Part shown: one piece after another, positions 17,726 to 26,353 of the stretch
How the letters are laid out: each line of letters opens with the position of its first letter
How positions within the stretch are numbered: the first letter of the stretch is position 1
Assembly: GCA_965208945.1 (NCBI GenBank)
Contig: OZ242366.1
Location: forward strand, 5,208,001-5,272,000
From: JAPPLB01 sp965208945
Lineage (GTDB): Bacteria; Acidobacteriota; Terriglobia; Bryobacterales; UBA6623
DNA: 64,000 bases
Direction of reading: 5' to 3'
Program-made: the position numbers and the translations under genes
Notes under the pieces: generated by a model
What the model saw: the letters and a program-made list of their open reading frames with translations, nothing else
Databases searched by the model: none
What the model was told of the DNA's origin: nothing

Positions 17726-18052
17726 ATGGACTTGAACATAAAGCGTATCGGAACAAGGTCAGTTGTGTACGTGGAAGGAGACATCGACCTCTACTCTTCT
17801 CCTGAGCTGCGCGAGACGGTTTTGGATCTCTTCCGCAAGCGCCAACAGGAGCAGATCATCGTCAACCTAGCCGAAGTGTCCTATATCGACAGTTCCGGCA
17901 TCGCCAGCCTGGTCGAGGGCTTGCAGGAGGCCAGAAAGCAGAACCGCCGTTTCGTCCTTGTCGGCTTGCGCGAGGGACCGCGTCACGTGCTCGAGTTGAC
18001 TCGCCTGCTGAATGTCTTCGAGATCGCCGAAACGGAGGAAGCCGTAACCTGA
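17726..18052 (+). CDS. STAS-domain protein (anti-sigma antagonist, or MlaB-like)
   Basis: The 108-residue protein is one STAS domain with the phosphorylatable motif SYIDSSGIASL (Ser 56/57). As partner of the preceding kinase it would be an RsbV/SpoIIAA-type antagonist that frees a sigma factor when unphosphorylated. However, mlaE follows after 61 bp, and MlaB, the regulator of the MlaFEDB transporter, is also a small STAS protein. The intact DSSG motif and the adjacent kinase favour the antagonist role; a regulatory link between kinase and transporter is possible. Confidence 0.88.
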   Translation: MDLNIKRIGTRSVVYVEGDIDLYSSPELRETVLDLFRKRQQEQIIVNLAEVSYIDSSGIASLVEGLQEARKQNRRFVLVGLREGPRHVLELTRLLNVFEIAETEEAVT

Positions 18053-18113
18053 ACGACCTTGCGGCGTACAGACACCGCCACTCAACGGACGCCTCACCGG
18101 TTCGGTCACATTC

Positions 18114-18911
18114 ATGTCGCTCTTTGCATCCGTCGGCAGAGGCACTATCCAGCGGGCCGAATATATCGGTGGGCTGACCATTCAGTTCTATCGCGGCGTC
18201 GCTGCTGCCTGGCGCGCCAACCCACTCACCGGCAGTCGACTCCGCTGGGCCAGCACGATTCAGCACATGGCGGTGGTCGGCGTCAATGCTCTTCCCGTCG
18301 TCTGCTTGATTGCCGCCTGCACAGGATTGATCATGGCCCTGCAGGGCGGAGCCGAACTGCGGCAACTCGGGGCCATACAGCTTGTGATCAATCTGGTTGC
18401 CGTAAGCATGACGCGGGAACTCGGTCCGCTGATCACTGCGATTGTCGTCGTAGGCCGCTCCGGGTCGGCCTTCTCGGCCGAGATCGGAACCATGGTCGTC
18501 ACCGAAGAAGTCGACGCGCTCCGCTCGATGGCGCTCGACCCCATCGAGTTCCTGCTGGTACCCAAATACATCGCGATGCTCCTCATGCTCCCGTGCCTGA
18601 CCATCGCCGCCAATACGGCGGGTATCCTCGCCGGGGGAATCTACATCTATTTCACGCTCGATATGGGATTTGCCCTTTACATTCGAGCCATGTTAGAAGC
18701 GCTTTTACTTCGTGATATCGTATCCGGACTCATCAAGAGCATTGCTTTCGGAACAATCATCGTACATGTCGGTTGCTACGAAGGCTTTCACGTCACGGGG
18801 GGACCCGTCGGCGTCGGCCGTTCGACCACAGCGGCCGTGGTGAAGTCGATTTTTCTGATCATCCTGGCCGACCTTTTGTTTACGGCGTTCTTCTACTTCT
18901 TCTGGCGATGA
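18114..18911 (+). CDS. mlaE: MlaE-type ABC transporter permease
   Basis: The 265-residue integral membrane protein has about five hydrophobic helices and the MlaE/Ttg2B signature: GLIMALQGGAELRQLGA, MTRELGPLITAIVVVGRSGSAFSAEIGTM, EEVDALRSMALDP and the C-terminal GFHVTGGPVGVGRSTTAAVV. It forms the inner-membrane core of a phospholipid transporter acting between inner and outer membranes. It is followed by the ATPase and MCE genes with ATGA overlaps, so the three are translationally coupled. Confidence 0.95.
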   Translation: MSLFASVGRGTIQRAEYIGGLTIQFYRGVAAAWRANPLTGSRLRWASTIQHMAVVGVNALPVVCLIAACTGLIMALQGGAELRQLGAIQLVINLVAVSMTRELGPLITAIVVVGRSGSAFSAEIGTMVVTEEVDALRSMALDPIEFLLVPKYIAMLLMLPCLTIAANTAGILAGGIYIYFTLDMGFALYIRAMLEALLLRDIVSGLIKSIAFGTIIVHVGCYEGFHVTGGPVGVGRSTTAAVVKSIFLIILADLLFTAFFYFFWR

Positions 18912-19750
18912 GTGAACCGAAACTTCCTGGCAGCCGTGCAAATTGGGCCTCCGATGCACCGATCATCTCGGTGCGCGATTTGGTGGTTCGCTATGGCGAC
19001 AAGACGGTTCTTGACGGCGTCAACCTTGACATCTTCAGCGGCGAAACGATGGTAATCATGGGCGGTTCCGGGTCTGGCAAGAGCACTCTGCTCCGCCGGA
19101 TCATGGGGATCGACAAGCCCACCTCCGGTCATGTTTTTATCAAGAACGTTGATATCGCCTGTGCTTCCGAGGAAGAAGTCAATGACATCCGCCGCATCAT
19201 GGGTATTTCGTTCCAAAGCGCAGCACTGTTCAACTCGATGACATTGGCCGACAACGTCGCGTTACCGCTGCGCGAGCACACCAATCTGGCCGAGTCGACC
19301 ATTCGGCTCATGACCCGGATGAAACTCTCCCAGGTCGGTCTTGGAGACGCCGAGAATCTCTACCCGGCACAACTGTCGGGCGGAATGCGCAAACGCGCAT
19401 CGGTTGCCCGCGCCATCGCGATGGATCCCGAGATCCTGCTCTTCGATGAGCCCTCAGCGGGCCTGGACCCCATCATTGCCGCTGAAATCGACAGCCTCAT
19501 CCTGAAACTCAAGAGCGCTTTCAAGATGACCATCGTCGTCGTGACGCACGAGCTCGCCAGCGCTTTTCTGATTGCCGATCGCATGTGCATGCTACGGCAT
19601 GGGAAGATTCTTGCTGTAGGCACCACCGAACAGATTCGCCAAAGCACTCACCCTCGCATCCGCCAGTTCCTCGATCGAGTTCCTGACCAGGCTGCGGGCG
19701 GTCAAGACGACTATCTCCAGACGCTTACAAAAATCCAGGATTCCTCATGA
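18908..19750 (+). CDS. mlaF: MlaF-type ABC transporter ATPase
   Basis: The 280-residue ATPase has Walker A GGSGSGKST (52-60), a Q-loop FQSAALFNSMT, signature LSGGMRKRASVARA, Walker B EILLFDEPSAGLDP and switch His in VVTHE. The ALFNSMTLADNVALPL and MRKR features are typical of MlaF. The start overlaps the mlaE stop (ATGA at 18908-18911). With MlaE and MlaD it should drive phospholipid movement to keep outer-membrane asymmetry. The C-terminal extension with QFLDRVPD is usual. Confidence 0.95.
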   Translation: MSEPKLPGSRANWASDAPIISVRDLVVRYGDKTVLDGVNLDIFSGETMVIMGGSGSGKSTLLRRIMGIDKPTSGHVFIKNVDIACASEEEVNDIRRIMGISFQSAALFNSMTLADNVALPLREHTNLAESTIRLMTRMKLSQVGLGDAENLYPAQLSGGMRKRASVARAIAMDPEILLFDEPSAGLDPIIAAEIDSLILKLKSAFKMTIVVVTHELASAFLIADRMCMLRHGKILAVGTTEQIRQSTHPRIRQFLDRVPDQAAGGQDDYLQTLTKIQDSS

Positions 19751-20724
19751 GCAATGAAGCCAAAGTCGGCGCCTTCGTCATCTTCGCCCTGATCATCTTC
19801 GTGGCGACCTTTATCTCCGTGGCAAACATAGAGTTAGCGGGGGAGAAGATCCCCTACAAGACTTACTTCGACTACGCAGGCGGGTTGGAGTCCGGACACA
19901 CGGTACGATTCGGGGGGCTCAAGGCCGGCGTCGTTACCGACATTCGGCCTTGGACAGAAGATCCGACACGCATCGAGGTCATGCTGGAGATGCGCGGAGA
20001 TGTGCCCGTCAACGCCAAGTCCGTCGCCAGGATCGCTTCTCTCAGCGCGTTGGGCAATAACTACCTGGAGGTGACGCCGGGCGAAATGAACGCCCCGCGC
20101 ATCGAGCCCGGCGGCAGCATTGATTCGATGGAAACCGTAACGCTTGACGACCTCACCAAGAGAATCGCTGACGTTACCGACACGGCAGAGGATGTGATGA
20201 GAGTTGTGCAGCGCGACTTTCGTATGGTCGCCGAAGACGCCCACGTGCTCCTGACCAACCTCCAAGAGTTGACCGGCAGCAAAAACCAGCGCAACGTCGA
20301 GAAGATGCTCGAAAACACGAACCTGCTCGTCGAAGAACTCCGTCCCAAGATTGATCAAGTTGCCAACGACGTCAGTGAGACTCTCGAAAAAGCGCAGGGA
20401 ATGACCGACGCATTCACCAAGCTGGCCAAGAATACCGATGTAACGGTCACCAACTTCAACGGAATGATCCAGGATGCCCGCGAGCCGCTCAAGCGCGACC
20501 TCGAAGAGTTGGGATTGACCTTACGCGAAGCCCGCGAACTACTCGACCAGATTCAGGCCCTGGTTGCAGTGAACGAGGAAAACGTCAACGAATCGATCGA
20601 GAACTTCCGCGTCGCATCCAGGAATGTCGAGGAACTAACGGATGAATTGCGGCAGAGGCCTTGGCGCCTGATCCGCGCCAAGCCCAAACCCGACCGCCAA
20701 GTCCCAATGGGACCGGGGCGATAA
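19747..20724 (+). CDS. mlaD: MlaD-type MCE-domain protein
   Basis: The 325-residue protein has one N-terminal transmembrane helix (about 8-28) and an MCE domain (about 37-115; YFDYAGGLESGHTVRFGGLKAGVVTDI, SLSALGNNYLEVTPG). A long coiled coil of about 180 residues follows, then a basic Pro-rich tail. MCE proteins form hexameric rings that bind lipids in the periplasm. The coiled coil is longer than in E. coli MlaD and may extend the tunnel, as in other MCE proteins. The start overlaps the mlaF stop (ATGA). It is the last gene of the operon. Confidence 0.92.
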   Translation: MSNEAKVGAFVIFALIIFVATFISVANIELAGEKIPYKTYFDYAGGLESGHTVRFGGLKAGVVTDIRPWTEDPTRIEVMLEMRGDVPVNAKSVARIASLSALGNNYLEVTPGEMNAPRIEPGGSIDSMETVTLDDLTKRIADVTDTAEDVMRVVQRDFRMVAEDAHVLLTNLQELTGSKNQRNVEKMLENTNLLVEELRPKIDQVANDVSETLEKAQGMTDAFTKLAKNTDVTVTNFNGMIQDAREPLKRDLEELGLTLREARELLDQIQALVAVNEENVNESIENFRVASRNVEELTDELRQRPWRLIRAKPKPDRQVPMGPGR

Positions 20725-20874
20725 CGCCGGACAGCACCTTGTAGAACGATCCGACAGGCCCATCAGCTTTGGATCACCGATGGATTCGCCGCGTTCCGGC
20801 CCAGTACGCCAAGCGCGGATTCGGCCCCTTCTGAATCTCGAATCACCCGTATCCTACAATTCAGGATTCTGCGA

Positions 20875-22674
20875 GTGCCAAGCCCTCACATCCAGGTCGG
20901 CGTCGACACCGGCGGCACGTTCACCGACTTCCTTATCAGGGATGGTGAACGCTACTTCGCACGCAAAACCCGATCTACGCCCGAAGACCCCGCACGCGCC
21001 ATCATCAAGGTACTCGCCGACATCGCAGCCGACGAGATCGTCCACGGTTCGACGGTCGCGACCAACGCCCTGCTCGAACGCAAGGGCGCACGCACCGCCT
21101 TCGTGACCACCGAAGGCTTTGAAGACATCCTCGAAATCGGGCGCCAGAACCGCCCAGAACTCTATAACTTTTTCGCAGCCTCCCGACCTCGGCTCGTCCC
21201 TCGGAACCTCACCTTCGGCGCTCCCGAACGCATCCTCCACGACGGCTCCGTCGAGCGCGAGTTGACAAACGAAGCCATCGAAGCTCTCGCCCGCCGGATT
21301 CGCGAGGCCGGGGCCGAGTCGGTTGCCGTCTGCCTGCTGCACTCGTATGCGAACCCCTCCCACGAACGGCTGCTCGGTAACAAGCTGGAGCGCCTCTTCG
21401 TATCCCTCTCACACAAAATCCTTCCGGAATACCGTGAATACGAACGCGCGTCCACGACCGTGGTGAATGCCTACGTATCACCGCTGATGGACCGCTACCT
21501 CCGCCGCCTCGATCAGCAACTGCCGGCCAACCGCCTCCGCGTCTTTCAATCGAACGGAGGCTCCATCTCCACTCGGGCAGCCGGCCACAGCGCCATCCAC
21601 ACCGTCCTCTCCGGTCCCGCCGGCGGCGTGCTCGGAGCTGCCGCCGTGGCACGATCGGCGGGTTTCAAAAAGATCATCAGCTTCGACATGGGAGGCACTT
21701 CCACCGATGTCTCTCTCTACGACAACGGCTTCACTTACACCACCGAATCAAAGATCGGAGATTTCCCCATTCGCGTGCCGATGCTCGACATCCACAGCGT
21801 CGGTGCCGGGGGCGGCTCGATCACCTATCTCGATTCCGCCGGCGCCCTCCGTGTCGGACCCCGCAGCGCCGGCGCCCACCCCGGCCCGGTCTGCTACGGC
21901 GAAGGCGACGAAATCACTGTCACCGACGCCAACCTCACGCTTGGCCGTCTTGACCCGGAACAGTTCCTCGGCGGCCGCATGCCGTTGGACATCGAACGCA
22001 CCCGCAGGCACATGACGAGCTTGGCCGAATCCGTCGGCACGTCTGCTGACTCACTCGCAAAGGCCATCATTCAGGTCGCCAACTCCAACATGGAGCGCGC
22101 CATCCGCGCCATCTCGGTCGAGCGCGGTTACGACCCCCGTGACTTCGCCCTGCTCAGCTTCGGCGGCGCCGGACCGCAGCATGCTTGCGAGCTTGCCGCC
22201 CGCCTCGAAATGAAAACAGTTATCGTGCCTCAGCATGCCGGCGTGCTGTCCGCCTTGGGCATGCTCTCCGCCGATTGCGTCCGCGACTTCTCTCAGTCCA
22301 CACTCGGCCGCAATGTCAACGAGGTTTTCACCGAACTCGAAGCCCGCGCCTCCAGCGAGTTCGCCGCTGAAGGTCTCCCTCAAGTGCACTTCGAACGCCA
22401 GATCGACCTGCGCTACGAAGGTCAGTCCTTCGAAATCACCGTCCCCGCCGCCGATCGTGACCGCTTCCACGACGCCCACCGCAAACGCTACGGCTACGAT
22501 CATTCCGGCCTCGCTGTCGAAGCCGTCACCGCCCGCATCCGAGCCGTCGCGCCGCTTGACAAGATCGATCTGGATGCACCCACTCAGGCCGAGACCTTCT
22601 CGAGCGTCTACATCCCGCCCGGGTGGGCCTCTCGTGGTGACTCCGCCGGCAACCTGATCCTGACCAAACCCTGA
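20875..22674 (+). CDS. hyuA: Hydantoinase/oxoprolinase family protein, subunit A
   Basis: The 599-residue protein begins IQVGVDTGGTFTDFL, the Hydant_A N-terminal signature, and includes HGSTVATNALLERKGARTAFVTTEGFEDILEIGRQ, a central SFDMGGTSTDVSLYD and SVGAGGGSI. The family includes ATP-dependent N-methylhydantoinase, 5-oxoprolinase and acetone carboxylase subunits. It is shorter than the usual 650-700 residues, mainly at the C-terminus. Start is GTG at 20875. Its partner subunit starts 10 bp after the stop. The exact cyclic amide or ketone substrate cannot be told. Confidence 0.9.
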   Translation: MPSPHIQVGVDTGGTFTDFLIRDGERYFARKTRSTPEDPARAIIKVLADIAADEIVHGSTVATNALLERKGARTAFVTTEGFEDILEIGRQNRPELYNFFAASRPRLVPRNLTFGAPERILHDGSVERELTNEAIEALARRIREAGAESVAVCLLHSYANPSHERLLGNKLERLFVSLSHKILPEYREYERASTTVVNAYVSPLMDRYLRRLDQQLPANRLRVFQSNGGSISTRAAGHSAIHTVLSGPAGGVLGAAAVARSAGFKKIISFDMGGTSTDVSLYDNGFTYTTESKIGDFPIRVPMLDIHSVGAGGGSITYLDSAGALRVGPRSAGAHPGPVCYGEGDEITVTDANLTLGRLDPEQFLGGRMPLDIERTRRHMTSLAESVGTSADSLAKAIIQVANSNMERAIRAISVERGYDPRDFALLSFGGAGPQHACELAARLEMKTVIVPQHAGVLSALGMLSADCVRDFSQSTLGRNVNEVFTELEARASSEFAAEGLPQVHFERQIDLRYEGQSFEITVPAADRDRFHDAHRKRYGYDHSGLAVEAVTARIRAVAPLDKIDLDAPTQAETFSSVYIPPGWASRGDSAGNLILTKP

Positions 22675-22684
22675 CCCACACCCC

Positions 22685-24253
22685 ATGAGCGGACTCAACC
22701 TTGAACTCGAAGTTTTTCGGAACATCTTTCTCTCTATCGCCGACGAAATGGGCATCGTCCTTCGGCGCACCGCCTTTTCGGCCAACATCAAGGAGCGGCT
22801 GGACTTCTCCTGCGCCGTCTACGACCGGCACGCCGAAACCATCGCCATGGGCGATCACATGCCGGTCCATCTTGGCGCCATGCCTTTCTCGGTCGCCGAA
22901 GCTCTGCGTTCCCATACGATCGACCCCGGAGACATCGTCATTCTCAACGACCCCTTCCGCGGCGGCACACACCTGCCCGACATCACTTCCGTCTCTGCAG
23001 TCTTCACCGCCGACGACCCTGAACCCGCCTACTACCTCGCCACCCGCGCCCACCATGCCGACGTCGGCGGTATGTCTCCCGGCTCGATGCCCCTTGCCCG
23101 CGAGATCTACCAGGAAGGCCTTCGGATACCGCCGGTCAAGCTTTTTCGGCGTGGCGAGATCCAAAACGAAACCCTCGACCTGATCCTCGCCAACGTCCGC
23201 ACGCCGGAGGAACGCCGAGGCGACCTCGCCGCCCAGGTCGCCTCCCACCGCATCGGCGAACGCCGCCTGCTTGCCGTAACGGGAAAATACGCCCGCGGCC
23301 GCATCTCCCGACAGATGGACGCCCTCAAGGACTACACCGAACGAATGATGCGCGTCCGCCTCCAAGGAATCGCCGACGGCGAATACGACTTCGAAGATTT
23401 TCTGGACGACGACGGCTTCGGCTCTCCGCCCGTCCGTATCCACTGCCGGCTTACCATCCACGGCGACCAGGCAGTCGTCGACTACAGCGGCTCTGCCCAG
23501 CAACAGCGCGGCGGCGTCAACGCCAATCTTTCCATCACGGTCGCAGCCACGATGTACTGCTTCCGATGCCTCATCGACGACGACGCACCGTTCAACGCCG
23601 GCCTGCTACGGCCCATCAAAGTGATCACCAAACCCGGCAGTGTCCTCGACGCCCAACCGCCCGCCAGCGTCGCCGCGGGCAATGTCGAGACATCCCAGCG
23701 CATCACCGACACCCTGCTCGGAGCTCTACAGAAGGCTCTCCCGGAGAAGATTCCCGCCGCAAGCGCCGGGACGATGAACAATCTATCCCTGGGCGGCATC
23801 GATCCCTTGACCGGGCTTCCCTTCGCTTACTACGAAACCATCGCCGGAGGAATGGGCGCTCGCCCGGCAGCCGACGGCATGGATGCCGTACAGAACCACA
23901 TGACCAACAGCCTCAATACTCCCGTCGAGGCCTTGGAGCATCTCTACCCGCTGCTGATGAGGCGCTATGCCGTCCGCCGCGGCTCAGGAGGTGAAGGCAA
24001 GTATCGAGGCGGTGATGGAGTCATCCGCGAGTTCGAGTTCCTCACCGACACCGACTTCGCACTCCTCTCCGACCGCCGTCAAACTCGTCCCTACGGCGCC
24101 CAAGGAGGTCACTCCGGCCAGCCCGGCCAGAACCTCCTTAACGGAAACCCCCTACCCGCCAAAGGCCACTTCACAGCCGGAGCAGGAGACCGCCTGACGA
24201 TAAAAACCCCCGGCGGTGGAGGGTTCGGTCGCGAGCGGGAGATGGAACCCTAG
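22685..24253 (+). CDS. hyuB: Hydantoinase/oxoprolinase family protein, subunit B
   Basis: The 522-residue protein matches Hydant_B: EVFRNIFLSIADEMGIVLRRTAFSANIKERLDFSCAVYD, HLGAMPFSV, ILNDPFRGGTHLPDIT, HHADVGG and the C-terminal Gly-rich GGGGFG. It works with the preceding A subunit. The length is normal. Its TAG stop (24251-24253) lies inside the CTAG that flanks the next mobile repeat, so the repeat landed exactly on the stop codon. Confidence 0.92.
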   Translation: MSGLNLELEVFRNIFLSIADEMGIVLRRTAFSANIKERLDFSCAVYDRHAETIAMGDHMPVHLGAMPFSVAEALRSHTIDPGDIVILNDPFRGGTHLPDITSVSAVFTADDPEPAYYLATRAHHADVGGMSPGSMPLAREIYQEGLRIPPVKLFRRGEIQNETLDLILANVRTPEERRGDLAAQVASHRIGERRLLAVTGKYARGRISRQMDALKDYTERMMRVRLQGIADGEYDFEDFLDDDGFGSPPVRIHCRLTIHGDQAVVDYSGSAQQQRGGVNANLSITVAATMYCFRCLIDDDAPFNAGLLRPIKVITKPGSVLDAQPPASVAAGNVETSQRITDTLLGALQKALPEKIPAASAGTMNNLSLGGIDPLTGLPFAYYETIAGGMGARPAADGMDAVQNHMTNSLNTPVEALEHLYPLLMRRYAVRRGSGGEGKYRGGDGVIREFEFLTDTDFALLSDRRQTRPYGAQGGHSGQPGQNLLNGNPLPAKGHFTAGAGDRLTIKTPGGGGFGREREMEP

Positions 24254-24430
24254 CCTGCATTTCTCACCACCCGACGGTCGAAGCACACGATACGACCGCC
24301 AGGACTTCGTTGCGCTTGCTTGCCGTGCTCAACGTACTGTTCAAGTACGCCTGCGCGCGCCAAGCGGCGCGCGCCTCGCCCTGACGGCCCTCTTACGCAC
24401 TTCGCCTCGCCACGTGGTGAGAAATACAGG
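24254..24430 (+). mobile_element. MITE-like repeat, type A, copy 6
   Basis: The left end is canonical and the right end reads GTGGTGAGAAATACAGG. Flanks are CTAG (24250-24253) and CAAG (24431-24434). It contains an intact, empty IS110 target. It is fused to the hyuB stop codon. Confidence 0.88.
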
Positions 24431-24512
24431 CAAGGAGAATCTTCGCGACGTACTCCCCGGATCCACGATGAGGCAGTGCTAAAATCATGCGGCCAGAAGA
24501 GCAGGAGGAAGT

Positions 24513-24941
24513 ATGAACTGGAAAAGAATCATCCTCGGCGGCCTTGTTGCCGGGCTGATCATCAATATGTCACAGGGAGCCCTTCATGAAGGGGTGCTGA
24601 AGGACACTTGGTCGACCTCCATGCAGGCCTTCGGCAAGACCGGTGAATTCAGTGGTGGCCAGATCGCAGTGTTTAACATCATGGGGTTTTTGACCGGCAT
24701 AGCCTTGGTCGGGCTCTACGCGGCTGTCCGTCCGCGCTACGGCGCCGGCCCGAAGACGGCAATGTGCTCCGGAACGACCGTGTGGTTTCTCGCCTACGCT
24801 CTGCCGACCATAGGCCAGGTCGCGATGGATCTGTGGCCATTCAGCGCGTTGATCACCGTGATCATTTGGGGCTTGGCAGAAATGATCGTGGCCGGGCTTG
24901 CGGGGTGTTGGCTCTATCGGGAGCAGGACCAGGGGACCTGA
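24513..24941 (+). CDS. Small four-helix membrane protein, conserved hypothetical
   Basis: The 142-residue protein is almost wholly hydrophobic with about four transmembrane helices (about 5-23, 50-70, 84-103, 110-133). There is a strong ribosome site (AGGAGGAAGT) right before the ATG, so it is a real gene. Gly and small residues are frequent in the helices. I do not recognise a named family; similar small integral proteins of unknown function occur widely in Acidobacteria. The upstream region contains the end of repeat copy 6, so its promoter must lie within or just after the repeat. Confidence 0.72.
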   Translation: MNWKRIILGGLVAGLIINMSQGALHEGVLKDTWSTSMQAFGKTGEFSGGQIAVFNIMGFLTGIALVGLYAAVRPRYGAGPKTAMCSGTTVWFLAYALPTIGQVAMDLWPFSALITVIIWGLAEMIVAGLAGCWLYREQDQGT

Positions 24942-25187
24942 TCCCCGAGCAGGCAAGAGGCTGGCAGCCAACATTCCCGGACGGTACCGTGAAACTCACC
25001 CGGCACAACAGTGGATGAGAGCGTCCATTGATTCTCACGCACCTGCGGTATTGTCTACTGGCCCTCCGGCAAGGCTGCGATCTGCTGCTGACCGGTTTTC
25101 ACCACCAGGAAGCGGGGTGCTAATCAGGTCTGTCGCGGCGATCCGAGCGACCGCGGCGTTGGTCATCATTAGCCATTCCGCCGGGTT

Positions 25188-25391
25188 TGACCTTGCCTGC
25201 TGCCGGAGGGACCTGCTTGGGTACGTCGTGACGAATCAGGCCAGTCCTACGAACCCTCTTTCAAGGACCCCATCCACGCCGGCACCGAGTTCGTCCTCCT
25301 CGAAGTTCGCAACGAGTGGAAACACATCGAACTTCCCGATGGCCGGCAGTGCTGGATTCCCACCGACAGCGCCTCGCTCGTCGCACTATAG
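25188..25391 (+). pseudogene. C-terminal remnant of an SH3-domain protein
   Basis: An open stretch of 67 codons without a start ends in TAG at 25389-25391. It translates as a bacterial SH3-like C-terminus, with FVLLEVRNEWKHIELPDG then RQCWIPTDSASLVAL. Such domains usually end longer TPR or BatE-like secreted proteins. In-frame stops at 25170 and 25185 close it upstream. I read it as the tail of a gene whose 5' part was deleted; the rest of 24942-25187 shows nothing recognisable. Confidence 0.5.
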
Positions 25392-25411
25392 TGCTCAGGT
25401 AATCTGTACAC

Positions 25412-26230
25412 ATGCTACGCCTAACCCTCGCTCTCGTCCTCAGCATCCCCCTGGCCGCCCAGCACAAGGTCTCGACCTATCAAGCCGGGCGCACACTCGA
25501 CTCAATCCGGATCGACGGCAACCTTTCTGAATTCACCTGGGCCGGGCTCCCGCGTGTCGGCCGCTTCACTAACATTCGCCAAGCCGACCAAAGCAGCGCC
25601 GCACCCACCGAGGCCGCCGTCGCATGGGACGACCGCAACCTCTACGTCGCCTTCGCCTGCATCGACCCGACGCCTTGGAGCACGATGTACAAGCGCGACA
25701 GCCGGCTCTGGGAACAGGAGGTCGTCGAGGTATTCCTCGATCCTGACGGCGATGGCAAGAACTACCCCGAGCTCGAGGTCAGTCCTCATAATGTCGTCGT
25801 CGACCTGTTGATCCCCCAACGCGGCGCCTCGGCCAACGACGCCATCGAATGGGACATCGAAGGTCTCCGCACCGCAGTAGGCAAGCACGCCGCCGGCTGG
25901 ACGGTCGAGATCGCCATTCCGTGGACATCGCTGAGAGAAGCAGGCGTGCAGCGTAAGCCCAACGTCGGCGACAAATGGCGGGTCGGACTTTACCGTATCG
26001 AGCGGCCGGGAGGCGCCCCGGTCGGCCGCGAGGTCGCCGCTCTCCGGAGAAAACTCGCCGAATCCGGAGAGGCAGAGAAGAAGACCATCCAGGCCGAAAT
26101 CGAAAAGCTCACCGAAGGCCGGCAGTGGCTGGCTTGGTCACCCACCCGTGTCGAGTACGGCTTCCATGACCCCGAGCGTTTCGGGATCGTCGAGTTCGTC
26201 CTCAAGCCCCACATCAAGAACGAGCGTTGA
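25412..26230 (+). CDS. Secreted CBM9-like carbohydrate-binding protein
   Basis: The 272-residue protein has a short signal peptide ending near LAAQ (about residue 17). A family 9-type carbohydrate-binding fold follows: IRIDGNLSEFTWAG, TEAAVAWDDRNLYVAFACIDPTPW, EVVEVFLDPDGDGKNYPELEVSPHNVVVD and GWTVEIAIPW. Residues about 200-235 form a charged helical insertion (RKLAESGEAEKKTIQAEIEKL). It should bind sugars or be part of a larger degradative system at the cell surface. It starts 21 bp after the SH3 remnant. Confidence 0.8.
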   Translation: MLRLTLALVLSIPLAAQHKVSTYQAGRTLDSIRIDGNLSEFTWAGLPRVGRFTNIRQADQSSAAPTEAAVAWDDRNLYVAFACIDPTPWSTMYKRDSRLWEQEVVEVFLDPDGDGKNYPELEVSPHNVVVDLLIPQRGASANDAIEWDIEGLRTAVGKHAAGWTVEIAIPWTSLREAGVQRKPNVGDKWRVGLYRIERPGGAPVGREVAALRRKLAESGEAEKKTIQAEIEKLTEGRQWLAWSPTRVEYGFHDPERFGIVEFVLKPHIKNER

Positions 26231-26353
26231 ACTGTACTGCTCGCCACCTGACGCAGTACCGTTTACAGGAAGCGCATCGAAGTCCAGGAAGCCGCTTGGC
26301 AATGCTGATGTGCGAGGCTGACATTCGAACTGGCCAAGCGAGGCCCGGCCAGG

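Noticed and set aside
24898..25530. A 210-codon + strand frame spanning the end of the small membrane protein gene and the CBM9 start
   Set aside because: It overlaps two better supported genes in other frames and has no motif; the SH3 remnant in a different frame explains part of the region.
26246..26275. Possible decayed repeat left end after the CBM9 gene
   Set aside because: The resemblance (CTGCTCGCCACCTGACG) is too weak and no right end is present.
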